From: Eubacteriaceae bacterium | Lineage (GTDB): Bacteria > Bacillota > Clostridia > Eubacteriales > Eubacteriaceae | Assembly (NCBI GenBank): GCA_017405085.1 | Contig: JAFRBB010000048.1 | Span: 1-49,236, forward strand | DNA length: 49,236 nt | Direction of reading: 5' to 3' | Part shown: one piece after another, positions 23,805-32,912 of the stretch | Layout: the number at the start of each line of letters is the position of its first letter | Numbering within the stretch: the first letter of the stretch is position 1 | Made by a program: the position numbers and the translations under genes | The notes under the pieces: model-generated | What the model saw: only the letters and a program-made list of their open reading frames with translations | The model's database searches: none | Told to the model about the DNA's origin: nothing

Positions 23805-24209
23805 ATGAAAAAAATTCTGAAATACACGCTCCCGGCCATTGTCTTGGGTCTGTTGGTTCTGACGCTTTCAGGCTGCGGCGGCAAAGCGCCCGCGCCTACC
23901 CCTTCATTAAAACCCTATACCGGTTCGAACACCATTACCACATCTTTTGATTTTAAAAAACTCAATACGTCTGAAATGTACGGCATCGGCACCAACGCCG
24001 ACAACAAACCGATCACCGGAACCGTTACCGTCTCCAGCGGCAGCGCCGATTTAAAAATCTATGATTCCTCAAACAAAGTCGTCTACGAACAAGCCGGCAT
24101 CACCGGCTCCGCCAATGTGGAATACGTCGCTCCCAAAAAAGGCGGCTACATGATCGAAATCACCGGTCATGACGCCACGGGCAGCGGAAGCTTTACAGCA
24201 GACAGATAA
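23805..24209 (+). CDS. Small lipoprotein of unknown function
   Basis: A protein of 134 residues with a signal peptide ending in the lipobox LSGC (Cys about residue 25). The mature part is a short Pro-rich tether followed by about 85 residues of beta-strand-rich sequence, with GTVTVSSGSADLKIYDSSN, GSANVEYVAPKKGGY and IEITGHDATGSGSF, in the style of an extracellular beta-sandwich. I do not recognise a named family. It stands alone with its own promoter and a strong terminator, so it is an independently expressed membrane-anchored surface protein. Confidence 0.8.
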   Translation: MKKILKYTLPAIVLGLLVLTLSGCGGKAPAPTPSLKPYTGSNTITTSFDFKKLNTSEMYGIGTNADNKPITGTVTVSSGSADLKIYDSSNKVVYEQAGITGSANVEYVAPKKGGYMIEITGHDATGSGSFTADR

Positions 24210-24223
24210 ATCTGTGTCATGCA

Positions 24224-24256
24224 AGACCTTCACCCGATTGGGTGAAGGTCTTTGTT
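24224..24256 (+). terminator. Strong terminator of the small lipoprotein gene
   Basis: AGACCTTCACCC and GGGTGAAGGTCT form a perfect 12-bp stem around GATT, followed by TTGTTATT. Confidence 0.9.
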
Positions 24257-24389
24257 ATTGATTGACATGCCAAACCGCTTGTTATCCTGTGTTTTGAAAG
24301 TTAGGATCGTTTTCACATCAATAAAACATCTGACTAAAACTATTTCCACACAACAAACCAAAGGCCTCACCTCCGCGCGAAGCCGCGAA

Positions 24390-24421
24390 AAAAGCCGACG
24401 TGAAACACATCGGCTTTTTAT
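24390..24421. terminator. Terminator downstream of ileS
   Basis: AAAAAGCCGA and TCGGCTTTTT pair around a loop, with T runs in both directions. It lies 35 bp past the ileS stop. Confidence 0.85.
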
Positions 24422-24455
24422 ATTTGATTAAATTTTCTCGCGTTATGATCATCAA

Positions 24456-27400
24456 TTAAACGCGGGTAACGGTCAAGGCTGCCTCATGGCCGTTTAAATC
24501 CACGGTGTTTTCACCCTCTCCGACCGTCAAGCTGTCGGCCAGAGTTTCTGCGCAAATCATGTCAGCGTTGTCCGCAATGGCCGCGGCAGCCACGCCATCG
24601 GTGGCATAGACCACATTGACGTGATCCGTGACATCAAACCCTTGACGCTTGCGCATGTTTTGAATGTGGGAGACACATTCCCGGGCAATGCCTTCAGCGG
24701 TGAGATCATCATCAAGGGCGGTATCCAAAATGGTAAAGCTGCTGCCGTCGGTGGCGACGTCATAGCCTTCCCGGGCGGCGATGCGGACATCGACCATTTC
24801 CGGTGTCACATCAATGGTTTCATCCCCGACGGAAACGGGATAGACTTTGCCCGCCGAGGAAGCCGCGACAAGCGCCGGCGCGTCAACGTTCGCCATGGCT
24901 TTGCCGAGAAGTTTGACCTTTTTGCCGAGAATCGGACCCGCCACCTTAAAGTTGGGTTTGACGGTGTAATTCAGATAGGCGCTCAGATCATCCTGGAAAT
25001 CCACGGTTTTGACATTGAGTTCCTCCGCGATCAAATCCGTGAGGTCAGAAAGCACATCCCGATTGGCGGCGTCGATGATGACCCGGGATAAGGGCTGGCG
25101 CACTTTGATGCTGGCATCCTCTCTGGCGGAACGGCCAAGGCTGACCAGATCCCGCACGAGATCCATCGGTTTCTCAACAGCATCATCAATGAGCGCTGTG
25201 TCGGCCTTGGGATAATCGGCCAGATGCACGGATTCGGCACCAGTGAGATTCCTGTAAATCTCTTCGGTCATATAGGGGGCGAAGGGCGCGCAGAGGCGGC
25301 AAAGTCCTTCGAGCACTTCCCAGGTGGTTCGATAGACAGCTTTTTTGTCGGCATCCATTTCACCGCGCCAGAAACGGCGGCGGTTACGACGGATATACCA
25401 ATTGGATAAATCGTCGGCCACAAAATTTTGAATTTTGTGAACGGCCTTGTTCATGTCATAGACGGCCATGTCCTCGGTCACTTCCGCCACCAAGCGATGA
25501 TATTTGGAGAGCAGCCAACGGTCAATGACCGGACGTTCATCGGCCGGGATATCATAGGTCGCGGGATCGGCGCCGTCGGTGTTGGCATAAAGGGCGAAAA
25601 AGGCGTAGGTGTTCTTGAACGTGTTGAAGAACTTGCTGACCACTTCTTTGAGCCCGCTTTCGTCAAAACGGGTGGGCGTCCACGCCGGCGAGACATAAAG
25701 CAGATACCAGCGAAGGGCGTCGGCGCCATAATCGTCAAAAAGACGGAAGGGATCCACGGTGTTCCCTTTGGATTTGGACATTTTTTGTCCGTCGGCATCC
25801 AGAACAAGGTCATTGACCAGGACGTTTTTATACGGTGCTTTGCCCGTGACAAAGGTGGAAATGGCCAACAGCGAATAGAACCATCCGCGGGTCTGGTCAA
25901 TGCCCTCGCAGATGAAATCCGCCGGGAATTGATCTTCAAATTGTTCCTTGTTTTCAAAGGGAAAATGCTGTTGAGCGAAGGGCATCGATCCGGAATCAAA
26001 CCAGCAGTCAATGACATCGGGAACCCGGGTCATGCGGCCGCCGCATTTGGGACAGGTCAGGTGCACGTCATCCACATAGGGGCGATGAAGCTCGATGTCT
26101 TCGGAAATATCTTCAATTGCCCGTTCCGCCAGCTCCGCCCGGGATCCGACAGAAGCCAGACCGTCGCAGGCTTCATCATCACAACGCCAAATGGGAAGGG
26201 GCGTTCCCCAATAACGGCTTCGGGAGATGGCCCAGTCGTTGAGGTTTTCCAGCCAGTTGCCAAAGCGTTTTTCGCCGACATAGGGCGGATACCAGTTGAC
26301 GCCGTTGTTATTGTCGATGAGCTTGTCTTTGAGCTTGGTGATTTCGATATACCAGCTGGGTTTGGCATAATAGACAAGGGGAGTTTTGCAGCGCCAGCAA
26401 TGGGGATAGTTGTGAAGCACTTTTTCTTTTTTGAAAAGCACATCCTGATCCTTGAGCCATTTGATGATTTCAATGTCAAGGCCGTCTTCCATGACAAACC
26501 GGCCCTTCCAGGGTGTATCGGTATAGGCGCCGTCTTCACCGACGGGTTTTAACACCGGCAGGTTGTAGCGGCGGCCGACCTGATAGTCATCCTCCCCGAA
26601 AGCGGGGGCGATATGGACAATGCCCGTGCCGTCGTCGGTGGTGACATAATCGGCGCAGGTCACGAAGAACGCTTTTTCATGAGCTTTGGGCTTCACAAAG
26701 GGCATGAGCTGATCGTATTCGATATATTCCAGTTCTTTTCCCTTCATCTCGGCGATGATTTCGTAATCTTCCCCGAGAAGCTTATCCGCAAGCACCTTGG
26801 CGCAGATGAAAACATTGCCGTGGCTTTTGGCCTTGATATAGTCGGCGTCGGGGCTCACGCAAAGCGCCACGTTGGCCGCCAAGGTCCATGGCGTCGTGGT
26901 CCAGACGAGGAAATACTCATCGGCATCTTTGCGCTTAAAGGCCACGGTCACGGTGTTGGTTTTGATTTCCTGATAGCCTTGAGCCACCTCATGGGAGGCT
27001 AACCCCGTTCCGCAGCGGGGGCAATAAGGCAAAATCTTATGACCTTCGTAAATATACCCCTCGTTGAAGAAGCGGTTTAAAATGTGCCAGACCGATTCGA
27101 TATAGTCGTTGTCCAGAGTGATATAGGGATGATCCAGATCGATGAAATAACCCATGCGCTTGGTCATTTCCCGCCACATGGCTTCATAGCTGAACACCGA
27201 CTCTTTGCATTTTTGATTGAATTTATCGATGCCGTAGGCTTCAATTTCAGGCTTGTTGTGGATGCCGAGCTGCTTTTCCACCTCGATTTCCACCGGCAGG
27301 CCGTGGGTGTCCCATCCCGCCTTTCGAAGCACCCGGTGCCCAGTCATGGTACGGTGTTTACACACCGAATCTTTTAAGGTGCGGGCGAGCACATGATGAA

Positions 27401-27572
27401 TGCCGGGCTTGCCGTTGGCCGTCGGCGGCCCTTCGAAAAACACAAAATTATCGCAACCTTCCCGGTTCTCGATGGTTTTGTTTAAAATGTCCATCGCTTC
27501 CCAGCGGGCGGCAATGGCCTGTTCCGTCTCTTTGACAGATCCCTTTGACAATTCCGAAAATTTAGTTGTCAC
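24456..27572 (-). CDS. ileS: Isoleucyl-tRNA synthetase
   Basis: A protein of 1038 residues that charges tRNA-Ile, with an editing domain to remove valine. The class I nucleotide motif GPPTANGKPGIHHVLART is at about 50 and KMSKSKGNTVDP near 600. The Cys clusters CPRCGTG and later CDDEAC/CPKCGG are zinc-like sites. WTTTPWTLAANVAL belongs to the editing domain. Length and sequence style are closer to the eukaryote-like type 2 enzymes than to the E. coli type, which in known cases are less sensitive to mupirocin; this is a family inference. Expression is controlled by the T-box upstream. Confidence 0.96.
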   Translation of the reverse strand: MTTKFSELSKGSVKETEQAIAARWEAMDILNKTIENREGCDNFVFFEGPPTANGKPGIHHVLARTLKDSVCKHRTMTGHRVLRKAGWDTHGLPVEIEVEKQLGIHNKPEIEAYGIDKFNQKCKESVFSYEAMWREMTKRMGYFIDLDHPYITLDNDYIESVWHILNRFFNEGYIYEGHKILPYCPRCGTGLASHEVAQGYQEIKTNTVTVAFKRKDADEYFLVWTTTPWTLAANVALCVSPDADYIKAKSHGNVFICAKVLADKLLGEDYEIIAEMKGKELEYIEYDQLMPFVKPKAHEKAFFVTCADYVTTDDGTGIVHIAPAFGEDDYQVGRRYNLPVLKPVGEDGAYTDTPWKGRFVMEDGLDIEIIKWLKDQDVLFKKEKVLHNYPHCWRCKTPLVYYAKPSWYIEITKLKDKLIDNNNGVNWYPPYVGEKRFGNWLENLNDWAISRSRYWGTPLPIWRCDDEACDGLASVGSRAELAERAIEDISEDIELHRPYVDDVHLTCPKCGGRMTRVPDVIDCWFDSGSMPFAQQHFPFENKEQFEDQFPADFICEGIDQTRGWFYSLLAISTFVTGKAPYKNVLVNDLVLDADGQKMSKSKGNTVDPFRLFDDYGADALRWYLLYVSPAWTPTRFDESGLKEVVSKFFNTFKNTYAFFALYANTDGADPATYDIPADERPVIDRWLLSKYHRLVAEVTEDMAVYDMNKAVHKIQNFVADDLSNWYIRRNRRRFWRGEMDADKKAVYRTTWEVLEGLCRLCAPFAPYMTEEIYRNLTGAESVHLADYPKADTALIDDAVEKPMDLVRDLVSLGRSAREDASIKVRQPLSRVIIDAANRDVLSDLTDLIAEELNVKTVDFQDDLSAYLNYTVKPNFKVAGPILGKKVKLLGKAMANVDAPALVAASSAGKVYPVSVGDETIDVTPEMVDVRIAAREGYDVATDGSSFTILDTALDDDLTAEGIARECVSHIQNMRKRQGFDVTDHVNVVYATDGVAAAAIADNADMICAETLADSLTVGEGENTVDLNGHEAALTVTRV

Positions 27573-27718
27573 TGCTTACCTCCGTAATGATTGTAAAACA
27601 ACGGCCGCTTTTTCACGGCGCCGCCGTAACCCGTAAAAACATCATGCCAACCGGTGATGTCCGATGCATCTTTTGAGATCGGTTTTCTTCAAAATAAGAC
27701 ATCATCCTTTTCTGCCGG

Positions 27719-28009
27719 TTACCAACAAAAAAATCCCTTATCACATTGACAAGGGACGATAAATGCAAATTTACCGCGGTACCACCCGCATTGAGCACGC
27801 ATCGCGCGCTCCGCTTCATTGATTGATAACGGAGGGTCTCTCCGGAGGGGCCTAGGTATTTGTCTAAAAACACATTCGACCCTTCTGCTCAAAGGTGATC
27901 CGCGCGACCGACGATAACGGAAATCTTTCACCAAACCGATTTCCTCTCTGGGAACGTCCGCTTCGCGCCGTCCTCGTCGACGCCTTTTTGGTCGTATTCA
28001 AAATAACAC
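27719..28009 (-). promoter_or_regulatory. T-box riboswitch for ileS (tRNA-Ile responsive)
   Basis: The minus strand carries the T-box sequence GGGTGGTACCGCGG (27774-27787), which binds the acceptor end of uncharged tRNA. Upstream is the complex stem I region with GAGGACGG and CAGAGAGG elements. ATC at 27897-27899, followed by ACC, is in the place expected of the Ile specifier codon. After the T-box comes a terminator (TCCCTTGTCA / TGATAAGGGA, then TTTTTTT, about 27726-27757), which uncharged tRNA would disrupt. The ileS ATG follows about 150 bp further on. Confidence 0.92.
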
Positions 28010-28015
28010 CCACCT

Positions 28016-28043
28016 ATTGTAACAGATAAATGATGAAAATCAA
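28016..28043 (-). promoter_or_regulatory. Promoter of the T-box/ileS transcript
   Basis: On the minus strand TTGATT (28038-28043) and TACAAT (28016-28021) are 16 bp apart, placing the transcript start near 28009, just before the T-box. Confidence 0.6.
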
Positions 28044-28051
28044 GCACTTTT

Positions 28052-28080
28052 AAACAAAGGGAAACATCCTTTGTTTTTTA
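28052..28080 (-). terminator. Terminator of the FHA operon
   Basis: AAACAAAGG and CCTTTGTTT pair around a short loop with T runs on either strand; on the minus strand it lies about 30 bp after the last gene of the FHA operon. Confidence 0.7.
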
Positions 28081-28111
28081 GCTTAAAGATGTTGATCAAA
28101 CGCTTGATTTT

Positions 28112-28441
28112 TTATTCGTATACCGGCTCTGCCGCCGGTTGCTCGGGAGTCTGCTGCTCTGCCGGCACCTGCTGCTCCGCGGGCACCTGTCCGGCCGCGT
28201 TGGGATCGGCCGCGGCAGTGGGCTGAGGCTGACCTTCGGGTTGATGCTCGGGTTTTCCCTCTTGGTCGAGACGTTGATGCTGCGCCTCGGGTGATTTAAA
28301 GCTGCCGCCGTTGTGCGCCGACACCGTGACATAAAAAGCGCCCACGACCAGCAGCATGAGCAGTGCCGTCGCCAAAAGGGAAATACCCCAGCGCTTTCCC
28401 CGGCTCATGACGGCTTGACTTTGGGGCTTTTGTTCGTTCAT
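28112..28441 (-). CDS. Small membrane protein with Pro/Gln-rich tail
   Basis: A protein of 109 residues. The start at 28441 follows AAGGAG. A short cytoplasmic N-terminus (MNEQKPQSQAVMSRGKR) leads to one membrane helix at about 20-42. The remaining 65 residues are low-complexity, rich in Pro, Gln, Glu and Ala, with the repeats VPAEQQVPAEQQTPEQPA, and would lie outside the cell, where they could span the wall. It is 31 bp after the FHA gene and shares its transcript, so it may be a partner or target of that protein. No family assigned. Confidence 0.75.
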   Translation of the reverse strand: MNEQKPQSQAVMSRGKRWGISLLATALLMLLVVGAFYVTVSAHNGGSFKSPEAQHQRLDQEGKPEHQPEGQPQPTAAADPNAAGQVPAEQQVPAEQQTPEQPAAEPVYE

Positions 28442-28472
28442 GGGATTCTCCTTCGTGTCAAACCGATAGAAT

Positions 28473-29534
28473 TTATGATAATTTGTCAAAGCGGTAGGTG
28501 CGAAGTCCGACGGTGATCATATCCCCGGGGACGATGGGCACCGGCTTGTGCGGCGCCAGATATTTTCCGTTGACCAAAACGCCGTTGGTCGAACCCATAT
28601 CCTCGATGACAAAGTTTCTGCCTTTTCGATCGATTTTAAAATGTTTTCGGCTGATGCCGCGGTCCAGCATTTGATAATCGACGCCGATGTCGCTTTTGCC
28701 GACGACAAAAGGCGTTTTTGTCACCATGCATAAATCCTTTTTGCCGATCGGGGGATTTTGCCATTCGAGGGTCATCACCTCAAAACCTGACTCATTCGCC
28801 ATGCCGATATCCGGCACGACGCCGGTGATCTGCAGATCGTCCTCATCGTCCAAAGCGGCTTTGGCCTCGTCGCTGACGATGTCGGGCGCCGCCGGTTCGT
28901 CGTGATCGGTTTGATCATAGACAAGGCTGTCCGACACATCGAACACCGCGTTGTTCTCTTCGCCTTCAGGGAGCACTTCTGCTTCATCAAAAGGCGCCGA
29001 AGGAGCGCTCTCTTCAAAGCCATCGTCCTCTTCAGCCGGCACGTCCGCCGCCTCCGGCTGCGCAGCGGGTTGTTGTCCGCGTTCACCACCGAAAAGGGTG
29101 TCCAACACGGCGCCGTCCGCGCGATCGTCGCAGATTTTGATTTTATCCCATAACAGCTCGGCGGTTTTCGTCATGTTGCCGGCTTCAAAGGCCGTCATCA
29201 TCGCCGCCTGTTCCGACTCGGAAAACAGACAAAGATGCCGGAAGGTGAAGCTGAGATCGCCGATATCCAGAGTATCGCCGTCCTTCATCAGGAAAAACAC
29301 GTCTTCCGTCAATAAATTGTGGTTTAAATGAACCCTTTTGCCGCCGGGATAAACCCGGATTTCCCAATGGTCATCCACCAATTTTAATTCGGCGTTAAGG
29401 GCGGATAGTCCGGCGTCCCGGGCGCTGAAATCGCAAAGTCTGGCTTCGCTGCCAATGAAAAAAGGTGATTTTAAGAGCTGTACGCGCTCGCCTTCGGGCA
29501 TCAGCGTCAGGGATGCCGATTGAAATGTGTTCAT
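28473..29534 (-). CDS. FHA-domain protein, probably with two FHA modules
   Basis: A protein of 353 residues, cytoplasmic. The C-terminal 90 residues are a clear FHA domain: GKSDIGVDYQMLDRGISRKH, then IEDMGSTNGVLVNGKYL, with the Arg, Ser and Asn that hold phosphothreonine. Residues 1-95 look like a divergent FHA fold (FIGSEARLCDFSARDAGLS, then VHLNHNLL and GDTLDIGDLSF) without the phosphate-binding signature. An acidic, flexible linker (about 145-240) joins them. FHA proteins read Ser/Thr-kinase signals, but no such kinase is in the window. First gene of a two-gene operon. Confidence 0.88.
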   Translation of the reverse strand: MNTFQSASLTLMPEGERVQLLKSPFFIGSEARLCDFSARDAGLSALNAELKLVDDHWEIRVYPGGKRVHLNHNLLTEDVFFLMKDGDTLDIGDLSFTFRHLCLFSESEQAAMMTAFEAGNMTKTAELLWDKIKICDDRADGAVLDTLFGGERGQQPAAQPEAADVPAEEDDGFEESAPSAPFDEAEVLPEGEENNAVFDVSDSLVYDQTDHDEPAAPDIVSDEAKAALDDEDDLQITGVVPDIGMANESGFEVMTLEWQNPPIGKKDLCMVTKTPFVVGKSDIGVDYQMLDRGISRKHFKIDRKGRNFVIEDMGSTNGVLVNGKYLAPHKPVPIVPGDMITVGLRTYRFDKLS

Positions 29535-29793
29535 ATTTCTCTCCTTACGAAAAATAATGAATCAATCGAAAAGCTCCGAATTGATTAATGGTTATCTTAA
29601 TGTTATAGATATAGTTTGACGCAAAAACCGACCAGCGTCAAGCTTGGAGCATTGGCATTAAAGAAATCAAAAAGGCTTTCGCTGTGTTTTTCTATCACAC
29701 AATACGTCTGTTGACACATCATCTATCCTTCAACGCCAAATCACCCCCAGCCAAAACGTCCAAGCCGTTCGGTCAATCTGAAAACGCTAAAAA

Positions 29794-30930
29794 TCACGCG
29801 TCGATATCTCGGATGATTTTAAAGGTGTGATCGGGAAATGCTTCTTTGACATCTTTGACCACCTCTTCAAAAATCTGCTGTCTGTCTTTGCGGTCAAAAT
29901 CGACGACCACGTCAAAACGAATAACATGGGTTTCGGGATCATGATAAAACCCGTGGCATTGAAGCACCCCATCGTGAGCGTAGGCCCTTTGATACACGCG
30001 CTCTCTTAAAGAGGCGATGCCCGCTTCGGTATTTTGGGAGTAGATGCCGACAGCAGTCAGGATGACGTTATGTTCATCGTAGACCTTTTGCTGAATCCTT
30101 CTCGTCAAGGCGTCGATCTCAGTCGCGATCATCGTGTCGTCCACCTCCACATGGACGGATGCCAACGTCGTTGTCGGACCGTAACTGTGCATAATCAAGT
30201 CATAGGCCCCGTGCACCTCCGGCTCCTCACACACGGTCTTTTTGACCGCCAGCGTCTCTTCTTCATCAACGCGCTTGCCGAGGATGTCATTGAGATTATC
30301 CCGGATCATCTCAATCCCGGATTTGATGATAAAAACAGAAATCAAAACGCCGACATAAGCTTCCAGGCTGATGCCCGTGGTGACAAAAATCAGCGCCGAG
30401 GCCAAAACGGAAGCCGACAAAATCGCGTCGAACAACGCGTCGGATCCCGAAGCTTTGAGTGAGGCGCTTTTGACTTCGTCTCCCTTGCGTCTGACATAGA
30501 TGCCGAGCAGGATTTTGACGGCCACCGCCGCCGCGATGATGATGAGCGACACGGTGTCATAGCTCACCTCTCCCGGTTCAATGATGGCTCTAACAGACTC
30601 AGTGAGGGACGTGATGCCGGCGTAAAGGACGATGGCTGACACGATCATCGCGCTTAAATATTCCACCCGGCCATACCCGAGAGGATGCTTTTTGTCGGCG
30701 CGTCGGGCAGCAAGCTTGGTGCCGATAATAGTGATCACCGACGACATGGCGTCGGAGAAGTTGTTGACGGCGTCCATGATGACCGCCACGGAACCCGTCG
30801 CGGCACCCACCGCCATTTTAAAAGCCACCAGAAACACGTTGGCCAAGATGCCGATGACGCTGGTTCGAACGATGACCTTGTTTCGCGCCTCGGCCGTCAA
30901 AAGGGGATTTTGATTTGCTTTTTTTGTCAT
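29794..30930 (-). CDS. Cation diffusion facilitator transporter with extended C-terminus
   Basis: A protein of 378 residues. The start at 30930 has GGAG 8 bp upstream; a GTG at 30939 would overlap that site. Six membrane segments are visible, with metal motifs MDAVNNFSDAMSS in helix II, KKHPLGYGRVEY after helix III and SDALFDAILS in helix V. The cytoplasmic part is about 80 residues longer than in the other efflux gene here, with a second ferredoxin-like portion (RFDVVVDFDRKDRQQ). The OhrR-like regulator gene ends 82 bp upstream on the same strand, so its metal export may be tied to oxidative stress, for example manganese or iron; this is an inference. Confidence 0.9.
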   Translation of the reverse strand: MTKKANQNPLLTAEARNKVIVRTSVIGILANVFLVAFKMAVGAATGSVAVIMDAVNNFSDAMSSVITIIGTKLAARRADKKHPLGYGRVEYLSAMIVSAIVLYAGITSLTESVRAIIEPGEVSYDTVSLIIIAAAVAVKILLGIYVRRKGDEVKSASLKASGSDALFDAILSASVLASALIFVTTGISLEAYVGVLISVFIIKSGIEMIRDNLNDILGKRVDEEETLAVKKTVCEEPEVHGAYDLIMHSYGPTTTLASVHVEVDDTMIATEIDALTRRIQQKVYDEHNVILTAVGIYSQNTEAGIASLRERVYQRAYAHDGVLQCHGFYHDPETHVIRFDVVVDFDRKDRQQIFEEVVKDVKEAFPDHTFKIIRDIDA

Positions 30931-31012
30931 TTGCTTCACTCCATCTTTTTATCTTTTGAATGTCGCAGGTCGATAGAAATCCGATCGCTTGTCCGGTCGA
31001 CAGTCCGGCCGT

Positions 31013-31447
31013 TTATTCCGTCATGTCGCCCAAAAGTTGATACAATATCCGATAGAGGGTCTTTGCGTCCTCCGGTGAAAGCCGCACGCAGCTTTTCATA
31101 TGCTCCGGCACCGCGAGGGCGCGATCCCGAAGGGCAAGGCCGTCATCCGTCAGGCTGATGATGACCGAACGCTCATCATCGGCGGAGCGCGTCCGGGTCA
31201 GATACCCTTTGGCCTCGAGTTTTTTAAGCAGGGGCGTCAAGGTACCGGAATCCAAATACAGGCGTTTGCCGAGGGCCTTAACGCTCAAATTGTCCTCCTC
31301 CCAAAGCACCATCATCGTGACGTACTGGGTATAGGTTAAATCTATTTCATCCAAATAGGGTTTATACTGCCTGACGATCTCTTTGGCGCAGGCATATAAA
31401 GGAAAGCACAACTGATTGTCGAGCTTTAAGCTGTCGTAATCGGCCAT
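31013..31447 (-). CDS. MarR-family regulator of the OhrR type
   Basis: A protein of 144 residues. The start at 31447 follows AAGGAGG. It opens with LDNQLCFPLYACAKEI: Cys14 lies where OhrR has its peroxide-sensing Cys, and Cys20 is a possible partner. The winged helix (LSVKALGKRLYLDSGTLTPLLKKLEAKGYLTRTRSADDERSV) is intact with the DxRS wing. OhrR proteins release DNA when their Cys is oxidised by organic peroxides. No ohr gene is nearby; instead the downstream gene is a cation efflux protein. Direct repeats around its own promoter fit autoregulation. Confidence 0.85.
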   Translation of the reverse strand: MADYDSLKLDNQLCFPLYACAKEIVRQYKPYLDEIDLTYTQYVTMMVLWEEDNLSVKALGKRLYLDSGTLTPLLKKLEAKGYLTRTRSADDERSVIISLTDDGLALRDRALAVPEHMKSCVRLSPEDAKTLYRILYQLLGDMTE

Positions 31448-31464
31448 TTTATCCTCCTTATTCG

Positions 31465-31516
31465 TGTTATTTAATTGCGTCAAATTCTTATTGTATGCTA
31501 TTTAATTATGACGCAA
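31465..31516 (-). promoter_or_regulatory. Promoter and repeat operators of the OhrR-like regulator
   Basis: TGTTATTTAATT (31465-31476) and TGCTATTTAATT (31496-31507) are direct repeats 31 bp apart, three helical turns. The -10 TACAAT on the minus strand (31490-31495) lies between them. An 8-bp inverted pair TTGCGTCA (31475-31482) and TGACGCAA (31509-31516) is superimposed. A repressor bound here would shut off its own gene. Confidence 0.5.
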
Positions 31517-31661
31517 GACCACACTTCCGTCAATCTTTTTTTGAATGAGTCTTAAAACAACGGGCACTTTTCTTAAATTCGGAACTTTTCTTTGACCTCG
31601 GCCCAAAATTGTATTAAAATTGTAAAGGAAAATATTGAAAATAATGAAGGAGACTGTATTT

Positions 31662-32675
31662 ATGCGAATCTCTGCTTTTAAAAAAACTGGGATCATGCTG
31701 TTGGTGGCGCTTCTGTTATTTCCGATGACCCAAATCTTCGCCGTCACCCAAGATGATCTGAAAGCAACCCAAAAGGAGCTTGACGCCGCGAACCAAAAAC
31801 TCGCGGACATCAACGCACAAATCAAAGAAAACGAATCCCAGATTCAACTCAACGCCGCCCTGCTCCCCCAAAAGCAAGCGGAATATGACGACGCCGTCGC
31901 TCAGGTGGCCTCCCGCTCCAAAGCGCTTTATATGACCGATTCCGCCGATGTGCTCACCTACATCTTCACGTCCAAGGATTTGGGCGAACTGCTCAATCAT
32001 CTGGAAAGTCTCAACACCATCGGCGCCAGCGATATGGCGATGCTCAAACGCGTCGACGCGGCGAAAAACTCCCTGCAATTGTCCAGCGATCAAATCGCTG
32101 CTTCCAAGCAGGCTCTCGAAGAACAAAAGAAGGAAGCCGAAGCCCTTAAACAAAAATACGGCGATCAGCTCAAAGAACAACAAACCGCTTTGGGTGTTAC
32201 CGGCACCACCGGTACCGCCTCCTTGGGCAGCTCACCGGCTTACATCAAAGACATCGCGGCGTCATCGAGTCCTCGCCGTCAAAAACTGGTGGACATCATG
32301 GTGGCCCTGTGCAACGACAACAGCAACGGTTATCAATTCGCCGGTAAAAATCCGCCGGATATGGATTGCTCCGGCTCCATCATTTATTCCCTTCGCACCG
32401 CCGGCTTTGAAACGGGCGGCGCCGCCGCGGCAGACAGTCTGCAGGCCGTCTGCAACTATGGCTGGATCAAGGTGCCCGTCAGCGAGCTTGCTGCCGGCGA
32501 CATCCTGATTAACGAATCTTCCCACGCCGCGCTCTATATCGGCGGCGGCCAGGTAGCGGAATTCAGTTCCGACTATGACGGCGTCTCCGGTGATTCTAGC
32601 GGACAGGAAGCCTGGGTCCATGCCTACTACAGCTTCCCTTGGGACTACGCGCTGCGCTATCCGGGAAATGACTAA
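31662..32675 (+). CDS. Secreted coiled-coil NlpC/P60 peptidoglycan hydrolase
   Basis: A protein of 337 residues. The start at 31662 follows AAGGAG. The signal peptide ends near IFAVTQ. Residues about 30-180 form a long coiled coil (KATQKELDAANQKLADINAQ, later SKQALEEQKKEAEALKQK), as in PcsB/CwlO-type hydrolases controlled by FtsEX. A Gly/Ser/Thr linker precedes the NlpC/P60 domain from about 215, with the catalytic Cys in DCSGSIIYSLRTAGF and His in SHAALYIGGG. It should cut peptide stems during cell division or elongation. TTGACC (31592) and TAAAAT (31615), 17 bp apart, are a good promoter. Confidence 0.88.
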   Translation: MRISAFKKTGIMLLVALLLFPMTQIFAVTQDDLKATQKELDAANQKLADINAQIKENESQIQLNAALLPQKQAEYDDAVAQVASRSKALYMTDSADVLTYIFTSKDLGELLNHLESLNTIGASDMAMLKRVDAAKNSLQLSSDQIAASKQALEEQKKEAEALKQKYGDQLKEQQTALGVTGTTGTASLGSSPAYIKDIAASSSPRRQKLVDIMVALCNDNSNGYQFAGKNPPDMDCSGSIIYSLRTAGFETGGAAAADSLQAVCNYGWIKVPVSELAAGDILINESSHAALYIGGGQVAEFSSDYDGVSGDSSGQEAWVHAYYSFPWDYALRYPGND

Positions 32676-32693
32676 TTAAAATACATCAATGCA

Positions 32694-32728
32694 AGAAATC
32701 AATCGTTGCGGTTGATTTCTTTTTTTTT
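32694..32728 (+). terminator. Terminator of the NlpC/P60 gene
   Basis: GAAATCAA and TTGATTTC pair, followed by nine T, shortly after the stop. Confidence 0.9.
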
Positions 32729-32819
32729 GGTATTAACCAATAAATCCCCGGCTATGCCGGGGGTTTATATGGTTAATACCAACTAAGCGCACCCCCGAGC
32801 CTTTGACTCGGGGTGCGCT
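32729..32819. repeat. Two further large hairpins
   Basis: GGTATTAACC at 32729 is matched by GGTTAATACC ending at 32780; the inner arms (AATAAATCCCCGGC and GCCGGGGGTTTATAT) complete a long imperfect hairpin of about 24 bp per arm. Next, AGCGCACCCCCGAG and CTCGGGGTGCGCT (32786-32819) form a GC-rich hairpin with a 6-7 base loop. With the terminator before them this makes three hairpins in 130 bp. They may be a MITE-like or REP-like element. 32820-32912 shows nothing else. Confidence 0.75.
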
Positions 32820-32912
32820 CATCATGTCTCACGTTTTTTCCAAATTATAAAAAAACGGCAGCGTAACCAAAACAGTCGCTACCGAATAATGACTTTAAAA
32901 ATTTAATGTTTG

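Noticed and set aside
25428-26552. Long open frame of 374 codons antisense to ileS
   Set aside because: It is a mirror of the ileS coding frame caused by codon bias; no ribosome binding site and no recognisable protein.
27613-27934. Short open frames within the ileS leader
   Set aside because: They lie inside the T-box RNA, which explains the sequence.
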